Of a stretch of 13,783 nt of DNA, positions 1-6,921 are shown one piece after another; positions within the stretch are counted from its first letter, which is position 1, and each line of letters opens with the position of its first letter. Source of the DNA: JAYRWN01 sp041917975 (GTDB taxonomy: Bacteria > Bacteroidota > Bacteroidia > Chitinophagales > Saprospiraceae); assembly GCA_041917975.1 (NCBI GenBank), contig JAYRWN010000149.1, positions 1 through 13,783 on the forward strand, given 5' to 3'. Position numbers and translations under genes: made by a program. The notes under the pieces are model-generated. The model was not told where the DNA came from, did no database searches, and worked only from the letters and a program-made list of their open reading frames with translations.

Positions 1-556
1 ACTCAGAGGCATCCGCAACCAGATGGGTATGCTGTTTCAAGGCTCAGCGTTATTCGATTCAATGACGGTGGAGGAAAACATCCGCTTCCCCCTGGATATG
101 TTTACGCACATGACCCGCGGCGAAAAACTAAAACAAGTCAACCTATGCCTTGAACGGGTTAATCTGTCCGGTAATAATCAAAAATATCCCTCAGAATTAA
201 GTGGTGGGATGCAAAAAAGAGTTGGCATAGCCCGCGCCATTGTTCTGGAACCCAAATACCTTTTTTGTGATGAACCCAACTCCGGTTTGGACCCTAAAAC
301 GTCCATCCTCATTGATGAGCTGATCTCTGAAATCACCAAAGAGCGGAACATGACCACCATCATTAATACGCACGATATGAACTCGGTGATGGAAATCGGC
401 GAAAATATTGTTCTCCTCCATCAGGGTGAAGCAGCCTGGAGCGGTACGAATGAAGAAGTCTTGTTGTCGGACAACCGGGTCCTGTATGATTTTATGTTTG
501 CGTCGCCATTTTTACAAAAACTGCGGGAACAGGCCAGGTCCATTGAAGAATCCTGA
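1..556 (+). CDS. ABC transporter ATP-binding protein, MlaF-like (5' end outside window)
   Basis: This is the C-terminal ~185 residues of an ABC ATPase; the reading frame is open from base 2, so the Walker A half lies outside the window. Visible in order are the Q-loop region (NQMGMLFQGSALFDSMT), the ABC signature LSGGMQKRVGIARA, Walker B with catalytic Glu (YLFCDEPNSGLDP, which includes the D-loop) and the H-loop (INTHD). The sequence after the Q-loop (ALFDSMTVEENI) and the GGMQKRV signature are typical of the MlaF/Ttg2A branch. That branch powers MlaE permease and MCE-protein phospholipid transport between inner and outer membranes. The protein would act on the cytoplasmic face of the inner membrane. 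An mlaE-like permease would be expected upstream. No MCE (mlaD) gene follows, because the next gene is convergent and starts its C-terminus only 7 bases away. ABC ATPase is certain; the MlaF subtype is likely. Confidence 0.9.
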   Translation, partial: LRGIRNQMGMLFQGSALFDSMTVEENIRFPLDMFTHMTRGEKLKQVNLCLERVNLSGNNQKYPSELSGGMQKRVGIARAIVLEPKYLFCDEPNSGLDPKTSILIDELISEITKERNMTTIINTHDMNSVMEIGENIVLLHQGEAAWSGTNEEVLLSDNRVLYDFMFASPFLQKLREQARSIEES

Positions 557-575
557 TGCTAATTCAGCGCATCAG
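553..575. other. Short inverted repeat between convergent genes
   Basis: CTGATGC (553-559) and GCATCAG (569-575) are perfect 7-base inverted arms around a 9-base loop. They span the stop codons of the two convergent genes that end at 556 and 564. Neither side has a T-tract, so this is at best a weak bidirectional transcription-end hairpin. Confidence 0.25.
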
Positions 576-2174
576 CAACACCTCTCCCTGCACCTGCCGT
601 TCTATACCATCCGACATCAACAATCTGGCCAGGTAAACATACACCCCTTCAGCACTCAAGGTGCCGCGAGATGTTCCATTCCATGAGTCCCCATCGGTTT
701 GTGACACATTTTGTCCTTTATAAACACGGTTTCCCCAGCGATCATATACTTCCAAAAGATTCACCGCCAGTAAATCTGTACCGCCATGAATTTCAAAAAC
801 ATCATTGATGCCATCACCATTGGGTGAAAAAATATTCGGTATGTGGACTTTATAAAAAGAGAGATCCAAAATCACTGTACTGTCGCACCCGATTTGTGAA
901 AGTAACGGAACGGTATATATACCTTCCGCCGTATAATCAAAGCGTTGCAGTTTAAGTTTTTCACCGGGAAAAATTTTTGCAGCTGTATATCCTATAGGGT
1001 TCTTTTCCACTTCCAGATGAAGCTCCACCAGGCTGTCACACTGATCATTATTTTTAAACACCTCGCGGTAAACTCCACTTTCGGTCAAGGTTTTATTTTT
1101 AAATTGATAAGACTCATCGGCACAAATTCTTTGCACATCAGTAAATCCAAATGATGGCACAAAATGTCCGAAAGGTTCGGTTAGTTTACATCCGGATGGA
1201 GTCTGAATCCTTACCTGATAACGGCCTGTACCTGGTACTGCTCTTAAGGTAGCCTCATTCTCCCCAACTAAAGCAACACCATTTTTATACCATTGGTAAT
1301 GTGAAGACAGGCTGTTGGGTACGCTGAGTGAAAACACCGGGTCGCAAGGATGCCCCTGAGGACTGATGACAAAAGCAAAATCCTTCTCGTCGGCCAAAAT
1401 CAGGTTATCAAAAAAATAATAAATAGACCCGTCGGCACTTAGATTAGCACAATCCGGCCCGATGGCAATGGCATAAATGTCCAGCGTCGGTTTTATGGTG
1501 ATGGTCCTGCGCACCCACTGATTAAACCCTGATGCATGCACAGCTTCCAGCCATAACCAACCGGGGCCATTTGTTGGGCAGCCAAAACTTTGATTTCCAA
1601 TACCAAAAGGGAGGTTGTCACAAGAAGGAGTGCCGAAAAAAGTTACCAGCAACGGCGGGCTGGCGATCGCATTAATAAAACCGATATCAAATTGAAATTT
1701 ATAAGTCTTTCCAGCCTCCAATGGGCGCAGTAAACAAGCTCCGGCATATTCTTTCCAACCGGGATCATCGTTCATACCAAAACGTCCATTGCGAAAACCC
1801 ACACACGCCTCACCATCCGGTAACGGACGTGGTGGCGGCAAATCCGGCCAACCAAACCACCCGCACATATGCACATAGTCGGTAGTGGCTTCCGAGGCTT
1901 GTATCCATCCTTCAGCACAATTCAACTGGCTGCGATCCCGCGGACAACATTTCATATCCTCAAAGGACGGATTTGGTATCATCGAAACCGGGCGGGAAAT
2001 CTCACATACACACTTAGGATCATTAAGGTCGATCAATCCATTACCATCGTCATCTATTCCATTTTCACAATTTTCCATGATCGTCGCAGAAGACGCCAGA
2101 TACTGGCAGAAATAACCCATGAGGTCCATTACTGAACCGGTAAGGAAAATGGGAATCACCAAAAAAATCCACAT
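564..2174 (-). CDS. Secreted T9SS cargo with lectin-like domain, Ig-like modules and type B (gliding-motility-associated) C-terminal domain
   Basis: A 536-residue exported protein. The N-terminus (residues 1-30) is hydrophobic and probably a signal peptide, but it lacks the usual Lys/Arg start; ATG at 2174 is the first Met after an in-frame stop at 2190-2192. Residues 36-55 carry an acidic ENCENGIDDDGNGLIDLNDP motif, likely Ca-binding and common in Saprospiraceae secreted proteins. Residues 64-262 run from NPSFE to FDNLIL and look like a carbohydrate-binding-type beta-sandwich with many Cys. Residues 265-335 resemble an Ig/PKD-like module (HYQWYKNGV). Residues 345-440 hold two related modules ending in CDS(L/T)V. 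Residues 445-536 are the CHU_C-type domain (PNIFSPNGDGINDVF, YDRWGNRVY, W-N-G, GVYVY), which targets proteins through the type IX system and attaches them to the surface or releases them. The ligand is unknown; surface adhesin or glycan-binding protein is an inference. Confidence 0.88.
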   Translation of the reverse strand: MWIFLVIPIFLTGSVMDLMGYFCQYLASSATIMENCENGIDDDGNGLIDLNDPKCVCEISRPVSMIPNPSFEDMKCCPRDRSQLNCAEGWIQASEATTDYVHMCGWFGWPDLPPPRPLPDGEACVGFRNGRFGMNDDPGWKEYAGACLLRPLEAGKTYKFQFDIGFINAIASPPLLVTFFGTPSCDNLPFGIGNQSFGCPTNGPGWLWLEAVHASGFNQWVRRTITIKPTLDIYAIAIGPDCANLSADGSIYYFFDNLILADEKDFAFVISPQGHPCDPVFSLSVPNSLSSHYQWYKNGVALVGENEATLRAVPGTGRYQVRIQTPSGCKLTEPFGHFVPSFGFTDVQRICADESYQFKNKTLTESGVYREVFKNNDQCDSLVELHLEVEKNPIGYTAAKIFPGEKLKLQRFDYTAEGIYTVPLLSQIGCDSTVILDLSFYKVHIPNIFSPNGDGINDVFEIHGGTDLLAVNLLEVYDRWGNRVYKGQNVSQTDGDSWNGTSRGTLSAEGVYVYLARLLMSDGIERQVQGEVLLMR

Positions 2175-2341
2175 GGATGGCAGAATTCGTCATTAAGATA
2201 GGGAAGTTTTTAACACAACATATTTTCAACTGCACATTTTGCCTCCCACCTAATTATTATTTACCATTTGACAACTATGCAATGTTTTTGTTGCCGACTT
2301 TAACCATTTCTATTAATCTGTTCTCCTTCATTTTCGTTCTT

Positions 2342-3460
2342 TTAATGAGGATAAGACCAGGTCTGCGTAAAATGTACAACGCCTTCATCCGGATCCAATA
2401 AACTGGCTTCAACCACAAGCCGATCGTCGTGCCAACGAAATTTCAGAACGGCAAAATTTTTCTCCGCCACCAGCGGCCCTATGCGCCAGGCATTATTTTC
2501 GTTGGCTTTTAGATATGCATGAGTCAAACCACTCGAAGTGATTTCGTACAGCGGCTCGTCTTGCCCCGGTAATTCCCTCTTAGCAATTTCACCGATGTGC
2601 CGGTCCCCGGATAACAGAATGACCGGTTTCCCTTTTTGGGTAAGTAACCGGTAAAACCTGGCTAAAGCAGCTGGAAAATTAGCCCACTTCTCATAATATT
2701 GGTCCTCATGCATGAATTGAATTCCTCCGCCGATAATGTTTATTGCAGCCGAGGACGTGTCCAGGGTGTGTTCCAACCAGTCCCATTGTTCATCACCCAG
2801 GATGTCTCCATGTGCATTGACCAAATACCGCTCAGGCCCTTCCGGATTGGATTGCAAAGTATCCCTGAATGAGCGCACATCTAACAGGATAATCTTTAGA
2901 TGACCCTTGCTGACAAGTGGCACATCAAATGACTGGTAAACACCGTCTCTTTTTTGTACCGCAGCAGAACTATCCACATCCAAAAAATTGAGCAACAATT
3001 GTTTACTCTCCGTTTTACGCGGATACCGTTTGTCGCCATCATTCACGCCGTAATCATGATCATCCCATACGCCTAGAACGGGCACGGTTTCACGAAACCT
3101 CCGATAATTGGGTTCGTTCTTCTGGCGCTGATACATGGCAGCCATCGCAGCCATATCTTCCGTATCAGCATAAATAATATCCCCGAGCCATAACCAAAGA
3201 TCAGGATTTTGAGCCTGAATAACTGGCCAGTACGATTGATCCAGTTCTGCGCGATTGCATGACCCAAAAGCAATGGTCTGGACTTGCTTGGGGAGTCTCG
3301 ATCCTGTTGGTTTTTCCGATTTATGGTCTGACCTTTTGCATGAAACCAATCCTAAAATGATGATGAATACAATCCCGGAGATTAGATTCAGGGCTTGTTT
3401 TCTATTGAAGAGCCGGTGCTTGAGTGATTCATGTTTCACCAACTTATTAATCTTATTCAT
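2342..3460 (-). CDS. PhoD-like metallophosphatase, predicted lipoprotein
   Basis: The protein carries the PhoD/metallophosphatase motif set: GSCN, WLGDIIYAD, VWDDHDYGVND, LLDVRSFRDT and LLSGDRHIGE. These supply the Asp, Asn and His ligands of a dinuclear metal centre that hydrolyses phosphomono- or diesters. Two in-frame ATGs are possible, at 3487 (381 aa) and 3460 (372 aa). I prefer 3460 because an A-rich stretch precedes it and the product then starts MNKINKLVKH, basic before the hydrophobic helix ISGIVFIIILGLVSC. That helix ends in a lipobox with Cys41, so the enzyme should be a lipid-anchored envelope protein; many PhoD enzymes are instead Tat substrates. It is shorter than classical PhoD and lacks an obvious PhoD N-terminal domain, as in many Bacteroidota homologues. 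The substrate is unknown. It lies 167 bases upstream of the T9SS protein and 202 bases downstream of the sugar transferase, so it may have its own promoter. Confidence 0.88.
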   Translation of the reverse strand: MNKINKLVKHESLKHRLFNRKQALNLISGIVFIIILGLVSCKRSDHKSEKPTGSRLPKQVQTIAFGSCNRAELDQSYWPVIQAQNPDLWLWLGDIIYADTEDMAAMAAMYQRQKNEPNYRRFRETVPVLGVWDDHDYGVNDGDKRYPRKTESKQLLLNFLDVDSSAAVQKRDGVYQSFDVPLVSKGHLKIILLDVRSFRDTLQSNPEGPERYLVNAHGDILGDEQWDWLEHTLDTSSAAINIIGGGIQFMHEDQYYEKWANFPAALARFYRLLTQKGKPVILLSGDRHIGEIAKRELPGQDEPLYEITSSGLTHAYLKANENNAWRIGPLVAEKNFAVLKFRWHDDRLVVEASLLDPDEGVVHFTQTWSYPH

Positions 3461-3552
3461 ATTTTTTTGATCACAACCTGAGGACATTTCAAATCTTTAA
3501 AACACTTAGAATATGTTGAAGTTAATTATTATTTAGTCCCATAAATATCCTT

Positions 3553-3579
3553 CATCCGTGGCACACGGGGTACACCCGT
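3553..3579 (+). other. Two overlapping, mutually exclusive small hairpins
   Basis: CCGTG (3556-3560) pairs with CACGG (3564-3568) around GCA, while ACGGG (3565-3569) pairs with CCCGT (3575-3579) around GTACA. The middle arm is shared, so only one hairpin can form at a time. They sit about 30 bases upstream of the terminator hairpin at 3608. Either strand could use them; a role in a small RNA or leader is an inference. Confidence 0.35.
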
Positions 3580-3607
3580 TATTCAATTATTCTACAGGTC
3601 AGTTCTA

Positions 3608-3639
3608 GGGAGTAGCGAAAGTGCTACTCCCTTTTTTTT
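3608..3639 (+). terminator. Intrinsic terminator, plus-strand orientation
   Basis: GGGAGTAGC (3608-3616) and GCTACTCCC (3623-3631) form a perfect 9-base stem with a 6-base loop, followed directly by eight T (3632-3639). This is a textbook rho-independent terminator for plus-strand transcription. On the minus strand the hairpin is preceded by A8 and followed by TAGAACTGACC, with no U-tract, so it should not stop the minus-strand sugar-transferase operon efficiently. No plus-strand protein gene is seen upstream, which is why the orientation is notable. Confidence 0.7.
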
Positions 3640-3641
3640 AC

Positions 3642-3659
3642 TATCATAAGTATCATAAG
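3642..3659. repeat. Tandem 9-base direct repeat
   Basis: TATCATAAG occurs twice in tandem (3642-3650 and 3651-3659), between the terminator T-tract and the stop codon of the sugar transferase. It is probably a small local duplication; no function is apparent. Confidence 0.6.
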
Positions 3660-3662
3660 TCA

Positions 3663-5087
3663 TTATTTACCCTTGCCTTGCATCAAGACCAGCAGGGTGT
3701 AGAATAAGATTTTAAAATCCAAAGCCAGGCTCATGTTTTCCAGGTAGAGGATATCAAACTTCATCCGTTGCAGCATTTGATCCACCGTTGATGCATACCC
3801 GTATTTGACTTGCCCCCAAGATGTAATTCCAGGCCGCACCTTTAGCAAATGTTTAAAGTGCGGAGCCTTTTGCATGATCTGGTCTATATAAAATTTTCTT
3901 TCTGGACGTGGACCCACCAACGACATTTCTCCCTTAATTACATTCCAAAACTGAGGTATTTCATCCAACCGCCATATCCGCATGATCTTACCCCAGGGGG
4001 TGCAGCGGGCATCATCAGTGTGGGATAGTTGGGGCCCATTAACTTCTGCATTTTCGAACATGGACCGAAATTTAAATATTTGGAAAGGTTTTCCTCCCCG
4101 GCCAATTCTTTCCTGCTTAAAAAATACCGGTCCGGGAGAGGACCATTTGACTCTGATTACAATGTAGAGTATCAGTGGGGATAAAACGACCAGGGCAAAA
4201 ATACTTATTGCGCCATCGAGGATACGTTTACAGACCTGTTGCCATAATGGCATGAGATTTTGGCGTATCTCAATTAAAATAGCTCCATAGAGGTGATTCA
4301 TTTTTACCGTACCCAGCATAATGTCATACATGTCGGGTATTATTTTTACCAAAACACGTCGATCGAAATCAAATAAAACATTTAGGATTTGTTTTAACCG
4401 GTTGTGTTCCGAGGTTTCGATGGCTATGAGTACTTCCTCTACCTCTTGGGATTCGATAACTTGGGCTAATTGATCTACATGACCGAGATAGGGTAATTTA
4501 TGTGCTAGGTCATTGGCATTTTTCCCATTAGCTTCCACAAATCCGATAAAATGGTGCCCCAGTTTTTTGGGCCGGCTATTGATATCTTCATACAAAACCA
4601 TAGCGTTTTGATTACCGCCGATGATTATTGTATTATAAGTTACCTCGCCGGCTTTTAATTTTCTGCTGGCACGCGTTAGTAATACCATTCTTGAAAGGGA
4701 AGTTAATACGAAGTGTAATAAAAATAACGTGATAAAAGACTGGTAATAAAATCTGTAATCCGGAATTGTATCATCCAAAATGATCGCGAAAAAAATGATC
4801 AACACCCCAAAAAAGGACAGAAAAAAAGTTCGGGTCAGTGTCGCCATGCGGGACATTCGGTAAATGTCGTGGTAGTCGTCAAATAAGGTATAAAATAATA
4901 ACCACCCTATAGAAATTAATAATAACCCGATCGAAAAATTAGGATCATCGATCACAACCGCCAAATCCCCTAGTCCTGATTCTGACCTTTTACGCAAATA
5001 AAAAAATATACCCCAAGCGAAGGCAGCCATCACGACATCAGCAAAAATATAAAGATTGGTATCTCTTCGTCGCCGGCTTTTATTCAT
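3663..5087 (-). CDS. Undecaprenyl-phosphate sugar-1-phosphate transferase (exopolysaccharide/O-antigen initiating enzyme, WbaP/WcaJ type)
   Basis: This 474-residue inner-membrane enzyme transfers a sugar-1-phosphate from a nucleotide sugar to undecaprenyl phosphate, the first step in building a surface polysaccharide. The N-terminus has four hydrophobic helices (about 12-31, 51-70, 85-103, 112-138). A Rossmann-like CoA-binding-type domain follows (about 150-255, starting TIIIGGN). The catalytic sugar-transferase domain spans about 286-474, with the membrane re-entrant helix (292-312), the PGPVFFKQERIGRGG stretch, KFRSM (339-343), the Asp375-Glu376 catalytic dyad in LDEIPQFWNV, VGPRPE, and RPGITSWGQV. 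Length and order fit the large five-helix polyprenyl glycosylphosphotransferases. The start lies 1 base after the stop of the upstream lipoprotein gene, so the two are co-transcribed and probably translationally coupled. No other glycosyltransferase or Wzx/Wzy gene is present here, so the downstream glycan and exact sugar cannot be named. Confidence 0.93.
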   Translation of the reverse strand: MNKSRRRRDTNLYIFADVVMAAFAWGIFFYLRKRSESGLGDLAVVIDDPNFSIGLLLISIGWLLFYTLFDDYHDIYRMSRMATLTRTFFLSFFGVLIIFFAIILDDTIPDYRFYYQSFITLFLLHFVLTSLSRMVLLTRASRKLKAGEVTYNTIIIGGNQNAMVLYEDINSRPKKLGHHFIGFVEANGKNANDLAHKLPYLGHVDQLAQVIESQEVEEVLIAIETSEHNRLKQILNVLFDFDRRVLVKIIPDMYDIMLGTVKMNHLYGAILIEIRQNLMPLWQQVCKRILDGAISIFALVVLSPLILYIVIRVKWSSPGPVFFKQERIGRGGKPFQIFKFRSMFENAEVNGPQLSHTDDARCTPWGKIMRIWRLDEIPQFWNVIKGEMSLVGPRPERKFYIDQIMQKAPHFKHLLKVRPGITSWGQVKYGYASTVDQMLQRMKFDILYLENMSLALDFKILFYTLLVLMQGKGK

Positions 5088-5088
5088 G

Positions 5089-5931
5089 TTATAAATGTAT
5101 CAAGCGTAGGTTATCCAAACTTATGCGTCCCACTTCCATCCCATCCGGCAATTGCGCTTCAAAAATAATCCGGTAGAATGATAAATCAGAAGCCTGAACA
5201 TCCGGGGTAAAGTTAATATAAATTTTATTCCAGGCTGATCGGGGACGCAAAGCGACCTTGAGCTGATTAACCGGTGTGGTTCCGCCCTCACTGCCTTGAA
5301 GACCAACCCGGAATTCAATATCGTTGCGATAATGCATTTCCAAAAAAACCGGACGCCCGTCAGTGGGCACACCGGAGATGGGTAAAGATTGCGCAACGAA
5401 GATGTATGGATGATTAGGCGTCAATAATATCTCGCCGAAATGGCCGGATAAAGTATCTGTTTTTTCGCTCTGCCGGCAGACGGTCAGCGAATCCTGATCC
5501 AGGTCCAGGGAAACACTGTGTGATCTGGCTTCAAATTCTTCCAACCACCGAAAGCGGGCCACCGATTTGTAGCTGAATTCAGTTTGTAAAACAGTCTCCT
5601 GTCCGGGAACCAACTTCGATTGTTTTACCCATGGCGTAACCAAGTTGTAAACCATGGGCGCACTGCTAATGCCGTTTTCGCGGATGCCTGGCAAAATTTG
5701 CAAGTCGACCGGAAGATCAGCCAGGATAGGAATACTGGTACCCGGTACAAAGGCACCATGAAAAATATTATTGACATACACATGGTACTCGCTGAATTGT
5801 TGTAAGGGCGAACCTTGTCCCGGTGTGGTCTGGAAGGTAGGATAAAATATCACATAGGAGGCTTGCCCGTTGGGTTTTGTACATGCACCGATCATGACTC
5901 CTATCCACCCTATGATTATCCACAACCTCAT
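5089..5931 (-). CDS. Lipoprotein with carbohydrate-binding-like C-terminal beta-sandwich, unknown function
   Basis: I use the ATG at 5931 (280 aa). An in-frame TTG at 5937 would add two residues, but the ATG gives a basic N-terminus, MRLWIIIGWIGVMIGAC, a short lipoprotein signal with lipobox and lipidated Cys17. Residues about 37-100 contain a 'VYVNNIFHGAF..P' and 'LPGIRENGIS' pattern that I associate with small beta domains of Bacteroidota lipoproteins. The C-terminal part (about 165-280) has alternating beta strands and ends IIFEAQLPDG..., SLDNLRLIHL, resembling the last strands of carbohydrate-binding jelly-roll domains. The gene lies 9 bases after the oxidoreductase stop and 1 base before the sugar-transferase start, so it belongs to the same operon. 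Cell-surface or periplasmic placement follows from lipidation. A role in glycan binding or export is an inference from fold hints and context; no catalytic motif is visible. Confidence 0.8.
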   Translation of the reverse strand: MRLWIIIGWIGVMIGACTKPNGQASYVIFYPTFQTTPGQGSPLQQFSEYHVYVNNIFHGAFVPGTSIPILADLPVDLQILPGIRENGISSAPMVYNLVTPWVKQSKLVPGQETVLQTEFSYKSVARFRWLEEFEARSHSVSLDLDQDSLTVCRQSEKTDTLSGHFGEILLTPNHPYIFVAQSLPISGVPTDGRPVFLEMHYRNDIEFRVGLQGSEGGTTPVNQLKVALRPRSAWNKIYINFTPDVQASDLSFYRIIFEAQLPDGMEVGRISLDNLRLIHL

Positions 5932-5940
5932 AAACAAGTA

Positions 5941-6921
5941 TTAACGCCTGGGCAAATCATGCTTTTCGGCTTCTGCCAATATCTTCCAGGCTAAGTCTAA
6001 TGCTTCCGTACCATCCTCCAAGGTCACTTTTACCGGACCGCCATTTTTTACGGCTCCTAAAAAGGATTTTAATTCTTCCACGATGGCATTATTATTTTCC
6101 ACCGGAGGCAAGACGACTTGCAGGTATTTTTCACCGTCGTCGGTCTCCAAAGGCATCACCAAACCAGATCCTTCTCCGGGGTGTTCATTCCAAAGTCGCA
6201 CGATTTGGGTTTCTTTCTCTAATAAGTCGACGCTGATATACATATGTGGTTGAAAAAACCGCAGTTTGCGCATGGCTTTCAGTGAAATGCGACTGGCTGT
6301 AAGATTAGCGGTACAACCATTAGCAAACACCAACCGAGCATTACAAATGTCCGGAGTTTTACTGACCACAGCCACGCCATGCGCGGATATTTCGATCACC
6401 TCCGACTTAACCAAATGCAATAACAAATCCAGATCATGAATCATCAAATCCAACACTACGGAGACATCCGTACCTCGCGGATTAAACGGCGCCAGTCGAT
6501 GAATTTCTACAAACATCGGATGCAGCGACTGGCCCTCCAAGGCTAAAAACGCCGGATTAAAACGCTCTACATGACCGACCTGTACCACCAATCCGGTCTG
6601 GAATGAAAGATCTAACAGTTGTTTTGCTTCCTCTAAAGTGGAACATACCGGTTTTTCAATAAAGACATGTTTACCTTTTAATAACGCTTGCTGAGCTAAT
6701 CCAAAATGATATGGTGTCGGGGTTACAATATCCAAACAATCACATGCCTCCAACAACTCCTCAAAATTGTCCCAGGCGGGGACATTTAGCTCTTGACTGA
6801 CTTGCTGCCTGGTCTGAGCATTAATCTCATAAAATCCGATTAAGTCCCAATCTGGAATTTGCTGAATACACCGAAGGTGGATTTTACCTAAATGACCTGC
6901 GCCTGCTACCGCTATTTTCAT
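5941..6921 (-). CDS. Gfo/Idh/MocA-family NAD(P)-dependent oxidoreductase
   Basis: The first codon is taken as the ATG at 6921, giving 326 aa that begin MKIAVAGAGHLGK, where the Rossmann nucleotide-binding glycine motif should start. A further-upstream GTG would only add non-homologous residues overlapping the previous gene. Other family signs are DIVTPTPYH (about 64-72), the EKP motif (Glu89-Lys90-Pro91) with its catalytic-region Lys, and HDLDLLLHL (about 162-170) with the conserved His of the C-terminal domain. Such enzymes oxidise or reduce sugars or sugar nucleotides in the cytoplasm. The VGHVERFNPA and RISLKAMRK motifs recall members linked to lipid A amino-sugar synthesis (GnnA, UDP-GlcNAc 3-dehydrogenase), but I cannot confirm this without a search and no partner aminotransferase is present. 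The start overlaps the upstream stop by one base (TGATG), a translational-coupling arrangement. The neighbouring sugar transferase makes a sugar-nucleotide substrate plausible. Confidence 0.9.
   Translation of the reverse strand: MKIAVAGAGHLGKIHLRCIQQIPDWDLIGFYEINAQTRQQVSQELNVPAWDNFEELLEACDCLDIVTPTPYHFGLAQQALLKGKHVFIEKPVCSTLEEAKQLLDLSFQTGLVVQVGHVERFNPAFLALEGQSLHPMFVEIHRLAPFNPRGTDVSVVLDLMIHDLDLLLHLVKSEVIEISAHGVAVVSKTPDICNARLVFANGCTANLTASRISLKAMRKLRFFQPHMYISVDLLEKETQIVRLWNEHPGEGSGLVMPLETDDGEKYLQVVLPPVENNNAIVEELKSFLGAVKNGGPVKVTLEDGTEALDLAWKILAEAEKHDLPRR

Noticed and set aside
2177..2401. 74-codon plus-strand open frame between the T9SS and phosphatase genes
   Set aside because: It overlaps the 3' end of the phosphatase gene antisense, has AT-driven composition with no recognisable motif, and has no promoter or neighbour on that strand.
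3255..3470. 71-codon plus-strand frame that would supply a gene ahead of the plus-strand terminator at 3608
   Set aside because: It is fully antisense to the well-supported phosphatase N-terminus; its hydrophobic end is a mirror of the lipoprotein signal sequence codons.
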